A stretch of 64,000 bases of DNA from Vibrio aquaticus (lineage in GTDB: Bacteria > Pseudomonadota > Gammaproteobacteria > Enterobacterales > Vibrionaceae). The notes under the pieces are model-generated. The model was given only the letters and a program-made list of their open reading frames with translations, searched no databases and was not told where the DNA came from. Position 1 is the stretch's first letter; each line of letters starts with the position of its first letter. The position numbers and the translations under genes were made by a program. Where the stretch lies: assembly GCF_003970385.1 (NCBI RefSeq), contig NZ_RXZH01000001.1, positions 1,307,300 to 1,371,299 on the forward strand, given 5' to 3'. This document shows, in pieces, positions 25,844-33,165 of the stretch.

Positions 25844-26308
25844 ATGGAAATGAGTGTTGGTGAAGTCGCAAAACGATCGGGTGTTAAAGTGTCTGCACTT
25901 CATTTCTACGAGCAAAAAGGTTTGATCCACAGTTGGCGAAACCAAGGCAATCAACGCCGTTACGATCGCAGTGTATTAAGGCGAATTGCGGTAATTAAAG
26001 CGGCTCAAGAAGTGGGCTTAACACTGGATGAGATAGTTGGTTCACTCGCTTATTTACCAAAGCATCACGCTCCGAATCGTAAAGAGTGGGAGAAAATGGC
26101 ATCAGGCTGGAAAGCGCTGTTAGAACACCGTATTAAGCAGATGAAAGCTCTACAAGAAGATTTAGGCGGCTGTATTGGTTGCGGCTGCTTATCGATGGAA
26201 TCTTGCGCCATTTACAACCCGCAAGATATACGCGCTGAAACCTTTGAGGGCAAAACCTTACTGACTAACCCTGAAGATTGGGATTCAGCAGAGACCGAAA
26301 CCAAGTAA
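25844..26308 (+). CDS. soxR: Redox-sensitive MerR-family activator SoxR
   Basis: A 154-aa MerR-family regulator: N-terminal winged HTH (SVGEVAKRSGVKVSALHFYE), dimerisation helix, and a C-terminal [2Fe-2S] cluster motif with Cys at 110, 113, 115 and 121, the same 0/3/5/11 spacing as E. coli SoxR. It senses redox-active compounds or superoxide by cluster oxidation. No soxS is adjacent, in keeping with bacteria where SoxR controls targets directly. A SoxR box lies in its own promoter. It is convergent with msrA, the two stops being two bases apart. Confidence 0.95.
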   Translation: MEMSVGEVAKRSGVKVSALHFYEQKGLIHSWRNQGNQRRYDRSVLRRIAVIKAAQEVGLTLDEIVGSLAYLPKHHAPNRKEWEKMASGWKALLEHRIKQMKALQEDLGGCIGCGCLSMESCAIYNPQDIRAETFEGKTLLTNPEDWDSAETETK

Positions 26309-26310
26309 AC

Positions 26311-26784
26311 TTACTGGCGATACTTGTGCAGCAAATCTAATGGGATATGGCAGTAATCGTTAGGAAAGCGTGTTAAACGGTCTTGGTGTTCTTCATCACT
26401 TTTTACATAATTCGTCAGCGGTTTCACTTCGACGGCAATCGTGCCTGTCGCATTGTATTGTTTGATAAACTCTGTTGCTTGCGACAAATGCTGTTCATCC
26501 AAGCTGTACACACCTGTTCGGTATTTATAGCCGACGTCTTCACCCTGCTGATTGGCGCTGTACGGGTCAATGATCTCAAACAAATAGCCCACTAGCACTT
26601 CGACTGAAACAAGGTTAGGATCGAATTGGGTTTTTACACACTCTGCGTAACCATCGTATTCACTTGAGGTGGTGTTGCTTGTCCCGTTCGCTCGGCCAGC
26701 TTGTGTCGAGATAACGCCGGGTAAGTGCCTAAAAAACTCTTGCACGCCCCACAAACAGCCGCCAGCGAAGTAGATCTCTTGCAT
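26311..26784 (-). CDS. msrA: Peptide methionine-(S)-sulfoxide reductase MsrA
   Basis: A 157-aa enzyme that reduces S-methionine sulfoxide in proteins. The active-site motif appears as AGGCLWGVQEFF (GCFWG in most family members, here Phe to Leu) with catalytic Cys at residue 10. The mid part has GRANGTSNTTSSEYDGYAE, and the C-terminal part carries FPNDYCH with a possible resolving Cys. It is at the short end of the family, without the N-terminal extension of E. coli MsrA. Placement beside soxR fits an oxidative-stress theme but they are convergent, not an operon. Confidence 0.93.
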   Translation of the reverse strand: MQEIYFAGGCLWGVQEFFRHLPGVISTQAGRANGTSNTTSSEYDGYAECVKTQFDPNLVSVEVLVGYLFEIIDPYSANQQGEDVGYKYRTGVYSLDEQHLSQATEFIKQYNATGTIAVEVKPLTNYVKSDEEHQDRLTRFPNDYCHIPLDLLHKYRQ

Positions 26785-27053
26785 TACGATGTATTCCTAC
26801 TTATTCCAAAACGGCGACATTAAACCAGATCTAACATGGGATGGATACGCATAGCTGCTCTTACCAGAAGTGCGAACGATAGAAAGAGTTAGGTCAACGA
26901 AAATCAATCGCCTTCTATAAAATGTAAACTTTACTTAACAGACACAAACTGCGCCGAATTACTGTGATCTATCGACATTTCTATTAATTAAAGACATCTT
27001 ATTTGTGTTTGATTCACACCTTTTTGATGAATCGTTAGGGATAGGAAGTCTAA

Positions 27054-27656
27054 ATGGATAAGGAACATAGTCTTCGCGAGAATATGCTTGCGTTGGTATT
27101 AGGCAGTGCTTTGGTTTCTCTTGGCGTTATCTTTTTCAATAAAGTTGGCCTACTGACTGGCGGTACTGCAGGTTTAGCGATCTTTTTAACTAAGGTGAGC
27201 GACTTTAGTTTCGGGCAAATCTTCTTCGCACTTAACTTACCTTTTTACGTGTTGTCTGTTACCCGTATGGGCTGGCGTTTTACGTTAAACACCTTTGTTG
27301 CAGTCAGCATCGTTTCTTTGGCGGTGGACCATCTTCACCATGTTATCGAGATTGCTCGTATCGAACCGATTTACGCAGCCTTATTGGGCGGTGGTTTGAT
27401 CGGTATGGGTATGCTGGTTATTTTCCGTCACAAGATGAGCTTAGGCGGATTCAATATCCTCGCGCTGTTCTTGCAAGACAGATACGGCATCCGAGCAGGC
27501 AAAGTTCAGATGGCGCTAGATTGTACGATTGTCGTGATGTCGCTATTTATCGTAGATATTACCTTGATTCTGCTTTCGATCGGGGGGGCAATCGCAACTA
27601 ACCTGATCTTGGCGATGAACCACAAACCGGGTAGATACCAACCTCAAGCGGCTTAA
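27054..27656 (+). CDS. YitT-family integral membrane protein
   Basis: A 200-aa membrane protein with about five or six helices and the DUF161/YitT core: LGSALVSLGVIFFNKVGLLTGG at the N terminus, LGGGLIGMGMLVIFRHKMSLGG in the middle. It lacks the C-terminal soluble domain found in longer Bacillus YitT proteins. Function is unknown; transporter-like. It is monocistronic with a 269-base upstream gap and its own terminator. Confidence 0.85.
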   Translation: MDKEHSLRENMLALVLGSALVSLGVIFFNKVGLLTGGTAGLAIFLTKVSDFSFGQIFFALNLPFYVLSVTRMGWRFTLNTFVAVSIVSLAVDHLHHVIEIARIEPIYAALLGGGLIGMGMLVIFRHKMSLGGFNILALFLQDRYGIRAGKVQMALDCTIVVMSLFIVDITLILLSIGGAIATNLILAMNHKPGRYQPQAA

Positions 27657-27674
27657 TTGTGACAAATTTCGGAG

Positions 27675-27702
27675 GGCTTAATCGTGAGGTTAAGCCTTTT
27701 TT
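27675..27702 (+). terminator. Intrinsic terminator of the yitT-like gene
   Basis: GGCTTAA (27675-27681) pairs with TTAAGCC (27690-27696), followed by six T. Confidence 0.85.
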
Positions 27703-27785
27703 CGTTTGAAAAGAGTAAAATGCGATCAAACAATCGTCATATCGCTTTAAAACTCAGCAAACAAATGAAAAAGTCACTTTTTTGT

Positions 27786-27813
27786 TTGACTCTATGGGCT
27801 CAATCCGTAAAGT
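27786..27813 (+). promoter_or_regulatory. Promoter of the first tRNA cluster
   Basis: TTGACT (27786-27791), 16-base spacer, TAAAGT (27808-27813). The spacer ends CTCAATCCG, which recurs in the promoter before the second tRNA cluster (40231-40258). Confidence 0.65.
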
Positions 27814-27859
27814 ATGCAGCGAACGCAACGGTGAGTAACCTAAAGCGTTGAAAGAAAAG

Positions 27860-27933
27860 GGCGCCTTGGCAGAGTGGCTATGCAGCGGATTGCAAATCCG
27901 TGGACCTCGGTTCGATTCCGGGAGGCGCCTCCA
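27860..27933 (+). tRNA. tRNA-Cys (GCA)
   Basis: A 74-nt tRNA with encoded CCA. The acceptor stem GGCGCCT/AGGCGCC, anticodon loop TTGCAAA with anticodon GCA at 27892-27894, and T-loop TTCGATT are all intact. It is the first gene of the cluster and identical to the copies at 28211 and 40438. Confidence 0.97.
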
Positions 27934-27948
27934 TTTTCTTTCCTATTT

Positions 27949-28039
27949 GCGACACTAGCTCAGTTGGTAGAGCGCAACCTTGCCAAGGTTGAGGTCACGC
28001 CTTAAACTTTGAAGAAAGGGAACCTCGTGTGTCGCTCCA
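27949..28039 (+). pseudogene. Disrupted tRNA-Gly (GCC) with replaced T-arm
   Basis: The acceptor stem GCGACAC/GTGTCGC, D-arm TAGCTCAGTTGGTAGAGC, anticodon loop TTGCCAA (GCC) and a CCA end are all present. Bases 28000-28020 (21 nt) sit where about six bases closing the T-stem and starting the T-loop (expected AGTTCG) should be. The molecule is 91 nt instead of 76, has no TTCRA loop and only three of five T-stem pairs. It should not fold or be charged normally. The inserted bases resemble the leader just before the neighbouring tRNA-Cys (TTGAAGAAAGGG versus TTGAAAGAAAAGGG). Confidence 0.85.
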
Positions 28040-28090
28040 TATTTTAGATGGTGTTTATTGTTCTAAACGGCATCACAAAGAAATTTGTGT

Positions 28091-28177
28091 GCCCTGGTGG
28101 TGGAATTGGTAGACACAAGGGATTTAAAATCCCTCGACGTTCGCGTTGTGCCGGTTCAAGTCCGGCCCGGGGCACCA
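28091..28177 (+). tRNA. tRNA-Leu (UAA)
   Basis: An 87-nt class II tRNA with encoded CCA. Anticodon loop TTTAAAA (TAA at 28125-28127), a long variable arm CGACGTTCGCGTTG, and T-loop TTCAAGT. It pairs with a second copy at 40318. Confidence 0.97.
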
Positions 28178-28210
28178 TCTCAAATTCGCTCTAAGAGCAA
28201 CACAAATAAT

Positions 28211-28284
28211 GGCGCCTTGGCAGAGTGGCTATGCAGCGGATTGCAAATCCGTGGACCTCGGTTCGATTCCGGGAGGCGCCTCCA
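28211..28284 (+). tRNA. tRNA-Cys (GCA)
   Basis: Identical over 74 nt to the copies at 27860 and 40438. It is the last gene of the first cluster, followed by a terminator eight bases later. Confidence 0.97.
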
Positions 28285-28291
28285 TTATTTG

Positions 28292-28322
28292 AAAGCCCTG
28301 ACAGAAATGTCAGGGCTTTTTT
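28292..28322 (+). terminator. Terminator of the first tRNA cluster
   Basis: AAAGCCCTGACA (28292-28303), loop GAAA, TGTCAGGGCTTT (28308-28319), then further T. A perfect 12-bp stem. Confidence 0.93.
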
Positions 28323-28382
28323 CGTTTATCGCTCCCATTTTGCTGATCTGCTCGAACTCTTTGCACGCTCACGGCACGTCTT

Positions 28383-28399
28383 TGCACGTCTCTGGTGCG
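28383..28399. promoter_or_regulatory. Candidate NtrC enhancer site upstream of nasA
   Basis: TGCACG-TCTCT-GGTGCG fits the NtrC consensus TGCACC-N5-GGTGCA with one mismatch per half. It lies about 85 bases before the predicted sigma-54 start site. An extra TGCAC half-site lies at 28362-28366. Confidence 0.65.
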
Positions 28400-28450
28400 A
28401 ATGCAAAATGCTCAAAACCTAAGTGATTGAAAATAAAAAATATCTCAGTC

Positions 28451-28466
28451 TGGCATCGGATTTGCT
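28451..28466 (+). promoter_or_regulatory. Sigma-54 promoter of the nasA operon
   Basis: TGGCAT-CGGAT-TTGCT matches the -24/-12 consensus TGGCAC-N5-TTGCA, with the invariant GG and GC ten bases apart. Transcription would begin near 28478, leaving a leader of about 130 bases before nasA. Confidence 0.75.
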
Positions 28467-28545
28467 GAATGGAATAAGAGAGTATTTTGCTTTATCACGT
28501 GGGCTTTACTCTTGCTCAGATATTATAACAGCGTCATTGGCAACG

Positions 28546-28577
28546 AAGCCTCTTCCTTGATGGGAGAGGCTTTTTTT
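28546..28577 (+). terminator. Leader terminator before nasA (antitermination target)
   Basis: AAGCCTCTTCC (28546-28556) pairs with GGGAGAGGCTT (28562-28572, one G-U), followed by a T run to 28577, only 31 bases before the nasA ATG and downstream of the sigma-54 promoter. A terminator in this place makes sense as an attenuator released by the ANTAR protein encoded at 33166. Confidence 0.85.
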
Positions 28578-28607
28578 GTTTTCGCGGCGAAAGATTAGGA
28601 CATCAAA

Positions 28608-31247
28608 ATGACAAAGGAATGTATTAAAACCGCTTGCCCTTATTGTGGTGTCGGGTGTGGTGTTGAAGTCAATCAATTAGGGATTGTGGGTGATAAGCAG
28701 CATCCTGCCAACCATGGGTCATTATGTGTGAAAGGGTCGGCTTTAGCAGAGAGTTTAGCCATGCCAGCTCGCCTGCTTTACCCAAAGCTCCATGGTGAAG
28801 AGATAAGTTGGGAACAAGCCACTGATGCGATTGCTCAAGCGTATCACCAAGCGATTGAGAAACACGGGTCTGACTCAACGGCAATGTATGTCTCTGGTCA
28901 GCTGCTAACAGAAGACTATTACGTAGCGAATAAGTTTATGAAGGGGTTTGTTGGCAGCGCTAACATCGATACTAACTCGCGACTCTGTATGTCGTCAGCG
29001 GTTGTGGCCCATAACCGAGCATTTGGCGAAGATATTGTTCCGGTAAACTATGACGACCTCGATCATGCGGAGCTGATTATCATTTGTGGCGCTAATACCG
29101 CTTGGACTCATCCGGTCTTGTTTAGGCGCTTACAGCAAGCAAGAGAGCGTAACCCTGAACTTAAGTTAGTGGTAATCGATCCTCGTGAGACGGTCACAGC
29201 GCAACAAGCCGATTTACATCTGCCGATCCCCAATGATGGCGACGTAATGCTATTCAACGGTTTACTTCGATACTGCATCGACACCAATACCATTGATGAA
29301 GAGTATATTGCTCAGCACACCCATGGCTCTGAGTCATTGTTTGAAGAGCTTAACTCACCGCAATACTCGCTCGATACACTGGCTCAGTCGCTACAGTTAA
29401 CAACTGAGCAACTGCGCCTTTTCTTTCACTGGTTTTCTGTATCGAAAAGAGCAATCACGCTGTTTTGCCAAGGCGTGAATCAGTCGGAAAGTGGTTCAGA
29501 TAAAGGCAACGCGATTATTAATGCTCATTTAGCCACGGGAAAAATCGGCTATGAGGGCGCAGGGCCTTTCTCGATTACCGGTCAGCCAAACGCAATGGGA
29601 GGCCGAGAAGTTGGCGGGTTAGCCAATCAATTAGCGATTCACCGCGGGTTTGATCAAGACTCCATAAATCGAGTGAGCGAATTTTGGCAAACTCCACGTC
29701 TTGCCACACAGCCAGGCTATAAGGCGCTAGAGATGTTTGAAGCGGTCGATAGGGGTGATATTAAAGTCATTTGGATTATGGCGACCAATCCCGTTGTTTC
29801 CTTGCCGGACAACCACTTCATCAAACAGGCGCTGAAGAAATGCCCGTTTGTCATTGTGTCTGATGTCACCCCCGATGCCGATATTGCCCAGTATGCGGAT
29901 CTATTACTTCCAGCCGCAGGGTGGGGCGAAAAGCAGGGAATGGTGACGAACTCGGAACGCATGATGACTCGTCAAAGGCAGTTCATTAAGCCCAAGGGGG
30001 AGATCAAACCGGATTGGAGAGCAATAAGTGAAGTCGGTGCGAAGTTGTGTCAGCGACTTGGACTAAAGAACAGGTTCGAATTTGCGAATGAAGCCGATGT
30101 GTTTCGTGAATATGCGGCAATGACCGGATTAAATGCAGGTTCAACACTACTGCTCGACTTGTCGCAATATTCAAACATTAGTGATGAGGAGTATCAGAAT
30201 TGGCAACCAACCCGATGGGGCGGAGATCGGCCATTAGCTGATGGTCAATTTAGCTTTCCAGATCGAAAAGCCCGTTTTGTCGTTCCTCAAATGAGTGACG
30301 TTCCAGAGAGTAGAGGCTGGTGGTTGAACAGCGGCCGTCAAAGAGATCAATGGCACACTATGACACGAACAGGCCACATCGCTCACCTAGCCGCGACTGA
30401 ACCTGAACCAACGGTAACGATGAATACTCGCTCGGCAGCTTATATAGGCGTTAAGCCTGGCCAACTGGTGGTGATGAGTAATCAAGCGACAAGTAAAAAA
30501 GTGCTGGCGAAAGCGATGATGGATGATGGCTTAGGCGATAAGCAGCTCTACATGTCGATGCACTGGGCTGGTCAATATGGGATGGGTAATGAAGTTAATG
30601 CTGCTATAAGCCGCCAGCAAGATCCGTTTTCTGGCCAGCCTGCTTTTAAATCTCAACGTGTTGAAGTGAGTAATGCGGGTGCAAAAGCTTACGCAATGTG
30701 CATTGGCGAGAATGCTCTGTTTTCGAGTGGAGAACAATTCGAACACTCACTTTGGCCTTATCAATCTTTCCAGAGTGAAGGCTCGATGGCGATTTGGCGC
30801 CTTGCGGGCTTTTGTTTATTGAATAAGCAAACATCTCTATTGACGCAAAAGGCCTTAGGCCAAAGGCAACTGACGCTTGAACTGTCTAATGGTTGGTTAA
30901 CGGTCGGATATGAGGAAGTCGCTGAAACGAGGATCATTCGTTCGATATTCATCACCTCAAGTGAGCCGATAGTATCGGATGCCAGTGAGTTAGCGAAGTT
31001 GGTTGGTCGCTCACTCACCTTTAGCTCGTTGTTGGCGATTGCTTCTCAAGAACAAGCCGTCGAGCTGATTTGTAGCTGCTTTCGAGTTAACAGCAATCAA
31101 ATCATTCGTGAGTTAGAAAAGGGCGCTTGCCAAACCCTTGAGCAGCTTCAAGGCAAATTAAAATGTGGCACCAACTGCGGGTCGTGTATTCCGCAAATCC
31201 AACGCTTGGTCGATGACCATGCCACGGTCATCACTTTAAGCAAATAG
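28608..31247 (+). CDS. nasA: Assimilatory nitrate reductase catalytic subunit NasA
   Basis: An 879-aa molybdopterin oxidoreductase reducing nitrate to nitrite in the cytoplasm. An N-terminal [4Fe-4S] cluster is ligated by C10, C13, C17 and C40, followed by the Mo-bis-MGD domains (SRLCMSSA, CGANTAWTHPVL, GQPNAMGGREVGG) and the C-terminal dinucleotide-binding domain. The last 70 residues are a BFD-like [2Fe-2S] domain (ICSCF ... KCGTNCGSC), as in NasA forms that accept electrons without a separate iron-sulfur subunit. No Tat signal is present, consistent with assimilatory function. It heads nasA-cobA-ybiB-like, under sigma-54/attenuator control. Confidence 0.95.
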   Translation: MTKECIKTACPYCGVGCGVEVNQLGIVGDKQHPANHGSLCVKGSALAESLAMPARLLYPKLHGEEISWEQATDAIAQAYHQAIEKHGSDSTAMYVSGQLLTEDYYVANKFMKGFVGSANIDTNSRLCMSSAVVAHNRAFGEDIVPVNYDDLDHAELIIICGANTAWTHPVLFRRLQQARERNPELKLVVIDPRETVTAQQADLHLPIPNDGDVMLFNGLLRYCIDTNTIDEEYIAQHTHGSESLFEELNSPQYSLDTLAQSLQLTTEQLRLFFHWFSVSKRAITLFCQGVNQSESGSDKGNAIINAHLATGKIGYEGAGPFSITGQPNAMGGREVGGLANQLAIHRGFDQDSINRVSEFWQTPRLATQPGYKALEMFEAVDRGDIKVIWIMATNPVVSLPDNHFIKQALKKCPFVIVSDVTPDADIAQYADLLLPAAGWGEKQGMVTNSERMMTRQRQFIKPKGEIKPDWRAISEVGAKLCQRLGLKNRFEFANEADVFREYAAMTGLNAGSTLLLDLSQYSNISDEEYQNWQPTRWGGDRPLADGQFSFPDRKARFVVPQMSDVPESRGWWLNSGRQRDQWHTMTRTGHIAHLAATEPEPTVTMNTRSAAYIGVKPGQLVVMSNQATSKKVLAKAMMDDGLGDKQLYMSMHWAGQYGMGNEVNAAISRQQDPFSGQPAFKSQRVEVSNAGAKAYAMCIGENALFSSGEQFEHSLWPYQSFQSEGSMAIWRLAGFCLLNKQTSLLTQKALGQRQLTLELSNGWLTVGYEEVAETRIIRSIFITSSEPIVSDASELAKLVGRSLTFSSLLAIASQEQAVELICSCFRVNSNQIIRELEKGACQTLEQLQGKLKCGTNCGSCIPQIQRLVDDHATVITLSK

Positions 31248-31255
31248 GAGTCGTT

Positions 31256-32137
31256 ATGCACAAGTTCAAGTTACGCAGAGAGGGGGCTGAGGCATCATTG
31301 AAAGGGGCAGGGTTCAGCGCTCATAAAATGATGACCATCGACACCACTTTACTCTCAGAAAAACGAGTCACTTCATCGTTGGGTAAGGTTTTCTTGGTTG
31401 GGGCTGGGCCTAATGATCCTGATTTATTAACGGTAAAAGCGCTCAAACTGATACAACAAGCTGACGTGATTGTGTATGACCGCTTGGTTAATCAAACGAT
31501 ATTGGAGCTTGCCTCTGCTCAGAGTCAGACCATTTATGTCGGAAAGCGATGTGGTCAGCCAAGTTTAACTCAGCTAGAGATTAACCAAATCCTTGTTGAA
31601 TACGCCCAGTTAGGTAAACAGGTGGTCCGTTTAAAAGGCGGCGATCCATTTATTTTTGGCCGTGGCGGTGAAGAGGGGTTGGCGCTCGCAAAACAGGGCA
31701 TCGAGTTTGACGTCGTTCCCGGCATCACGGCTGCGATTGGTTGTGCGGCCTCATCTCGTATTCCTTTAACACACCGAAAAGTGGCTCGCAGTGTTACCTT
31801 TGTCACGGGGCAAGTCGTGACAGGTGCACTGCCTGCCTGGTCACAGCTTGTGGGGGCGGGGCAAACGCTGGTTTTCTATATGGGGCTCGAAAAAGCTAAT
31901 GATATACAGCAGGGGTTGATTGATCATGGGCTGAGGAAAGATTTCCCTGTGGCGATTGTTACCCATGGCTGCAGCCCACAACAACGAGTTCATGTCCTGA
32001 CCTTAAGTGATCTTAGCAGCAAGGCAGAAACGCTAAAAGGTGTTAGTCCGGCATTGATTATCTTAGGGGAAGTCGTCAAACTGCGAGAAGAACTAAAAAT
32101 GACCGTACAAACAGCGGTTTCTCAAGAGGTAGTATGA
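31256..32137 (+). CDS. cobA: Uroporphyrinogen-III C-methyltransferase (SUMT)
   Basis: A 293-aa SAM-dependent methylase making precorrin-2, the precursor of siroheme needed by NirB. Family motifs are VGAGPNDPDLLTVKA near residue 46, YVGKRCGQ, and RLKGGDPFIFGRGGEE around 125-140. An N-terminal stretch of about 40 residues before the fold is longer than in single-domain SUMT. The start at 31256 has GGAG a few bases upstream. It follows nasA by eight bases and overlaps the next gene by four. No CysG-type dehydrogenase/chelatase domain is fused, so that step must come from elsewhere. Confidence 0.93.
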   Translation: MHKFKLRREGAEASLKGAGFSAHKMMTIDTTLLSEKRVTSSLGKVFLVGAGPNDPDLLTVKALKLIQQADVIVYDRLVNQTILELASAQSQTIYVGKRCGQPSLTQLEINQILVEYAQLGKQVVRLKGGDPFIFGRGGEEGLALAKQGIEFDVVPGITAAIGCAASSRIPLTHRKVARSVTFVTGQVVTGALPAWSQLVGAGQTLVFYMGLEKANDIQQGLIDHGLRKDFPVAIVTHGCSPQQRVHVLTLSDLSSKAETLKGVSPALIILGEVVKLREELKMTVQTAVSQEVV

Positions 32138-33081
32138 GCACTATATTGGAATGTATTCGCACGGTAGGCCGTGGTGAGCGTGGACGCAAACCGCTGACTT
32201 TTGACCAAGCATACAAAGTTATGGATGAGTACCTTGATGGTCATGCCGAAGACGATCAAATGGCGATGTTGTTGATGCTGATCCGTGTTCAAAACGAAAC
32301 AAAACAAGAAATCGCCGGTTTTGTTAAAGCGTTTCAATCACGAGTGCCAAATTTAGGCGCAGACATTGATTGGCCATGCTACGCAGGTAAACGACCAAAC
32401 GCGGGTCAACCTTGGCACCTTTTAGCGGCGAAGCTTCTAGCCGATGACGGTTATAAAGTGCTGCTTCATGGTTATCACGATAGACCTGCAGGCCGATTGC
32501 ACGCAGAAGATTACTTAGAATCGCTCGGTATCGAGTTGGCCAACTCTCCAGAACATGCCAAAGCGTTACTTGAAGAGAAAGGCATCGCGTATTTGCCGTT
32601 AAGCCAGTTCGCTCCACAAGCGGAAACCATGATTGGTTGGAAAAACCGGTACGGGTTGCGCACGCCAATCAATACGGTAGTTCGAGCGCTTAATCCTGGC
32701 GGCGCGAAAATTGGCCTCAGAGGCAGTTTCCACCCTGGTTTCCAGCAGCTTCATGCAGAAGTGGAAAGTGAAATCGGATTAACCAGCCATGCGGTTGTGT
32801 CCTATAAAGGGCAGTCTGGTGAGTCGGAATATAACCCGAAAGTGAGTCAAACCGTTTGGGTTAGCACGCCAACCGGTGTGGAATCTCATTACTGGACTGA
32901 GCGCATGCTGACAGACATTCCACTGCCTAAAGTCTGTGTTTTTGGCACAGCAGAAAAAGATCTAAATATGATGGCGAATACGGTTGTCTCGACAATGGCC
33001 GCTACCTTGTTCGCTGAGCTTAATGATTACGATCAAGCCTTTGAAAAAGCATATAAGCTCTGGGCAAGCTACTGCGCCTAA
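32134..33081 (+). CDS. TrpD2/YbiB-like protein (anthranilate phosphoribosyltransferase homologue)
   Basis: A 315-aa protein of the glycosyltransferase family 3 (TrpD-like) fold related to E. coli YbiB. The N-terminal helical domain (LTFDQAYKVMDEYLDGHAEDDQMAMLLM) is followed by the phosphoribosyltransferase-like core (KRPNAGQPWHLLAAKLLADDGYKVLLHG, RYGLRTPINTVVRALNPGG). YbiB-type proteins bind nucleic acid rather than making phosphoribosyl-anthranilate. It sits in the nas operon, overlapping cobA by ATGA. Its role in nitrate use is unknown. Confidence 0.85.
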   Translation: MSTILECIRTVGRGERGRKPLTFDQAYKVMDEYLDGHAEDDQMAMLLMLIRVQNETKQEIAGFVKAFQSRVPNLGADIDWPCYAGKRPNAGQPWHLLAAKLLADDGYKVLLHGYHDRPAGRLHAEDYLESLGIELANSPEHAKALLEEKGIAYLPLSQFAPQAETMIGWKNRYGLRTPINTVVRALNPGGAKIGLRGSFHPGFQQLHAEVESEIGLTSHAVVSYKGQSGESEYNPKVSQTVWVSTPTGVESHYWTERMLTDIPLPKVCVFGTAEKDLNMMANTVVSTMAATLFAELNDYDQAFEKAYKLWASYCA

Positions 33082-33110
33082 CGCAGCCAAATTAGCTTAT
33101 ACACTCTAAT

Positions 33111-33126
33111 TGGCACATTCCTTGTT
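33111..33126 (+). promoter_or_regulatory. Sigma-54-like element upstream of the ANTAR gene
   Basis: TGGCAC-ATTCC-TTGTT has a perfect -24 box, but the -12 reads GT instead of GC. It is 40 bases before the ANTAR start codon. It could be a weak or degenerate sigma-54 promoter. Confidence 0.4.
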
Positions 33127-33165
33127 ATGTCTCTGGTAGATACGAGAGAAAAACAAGGAATGTAC

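Larger units (their letters stand above)
28091..28284 (+). repeat. Direct repeat (copy 1): tRNA-Leu plus tRNA-Cys pair
   Basis: This 194-bp block (Leu tRNA, 33-base spacer, Cys tRNA) recurs in the same orientation at 40318-40511 with equal spacer length. The tRNA parts are nearly identical; the spacers are only partly similar. The two copies enclose the nitrate assimilation genes. Confidence 0.9.

Noticed and set aside
27860..28284. CRISPR-like reading of the repeated 74-bp units
   Set aside because: The repeats are intact tRNA-Cys genes with cloverleaf structure; there are no short regular spacers or cas genes in the window.
28085..28426. Plus-strand ORF of 113 codons running through tRNA-Leu and tRNA-Cys
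   Set aside because: It is translated from tRNA genes and a terminator, so it is not protein-coding. A similar ORF at 40218-40415 has the same explanation.
32324..32668. Minus-strand ORF of 114 codons opposite the YbiB-like gene
   Set aside because: Antisense shadow of a clear coding region with no start signal.
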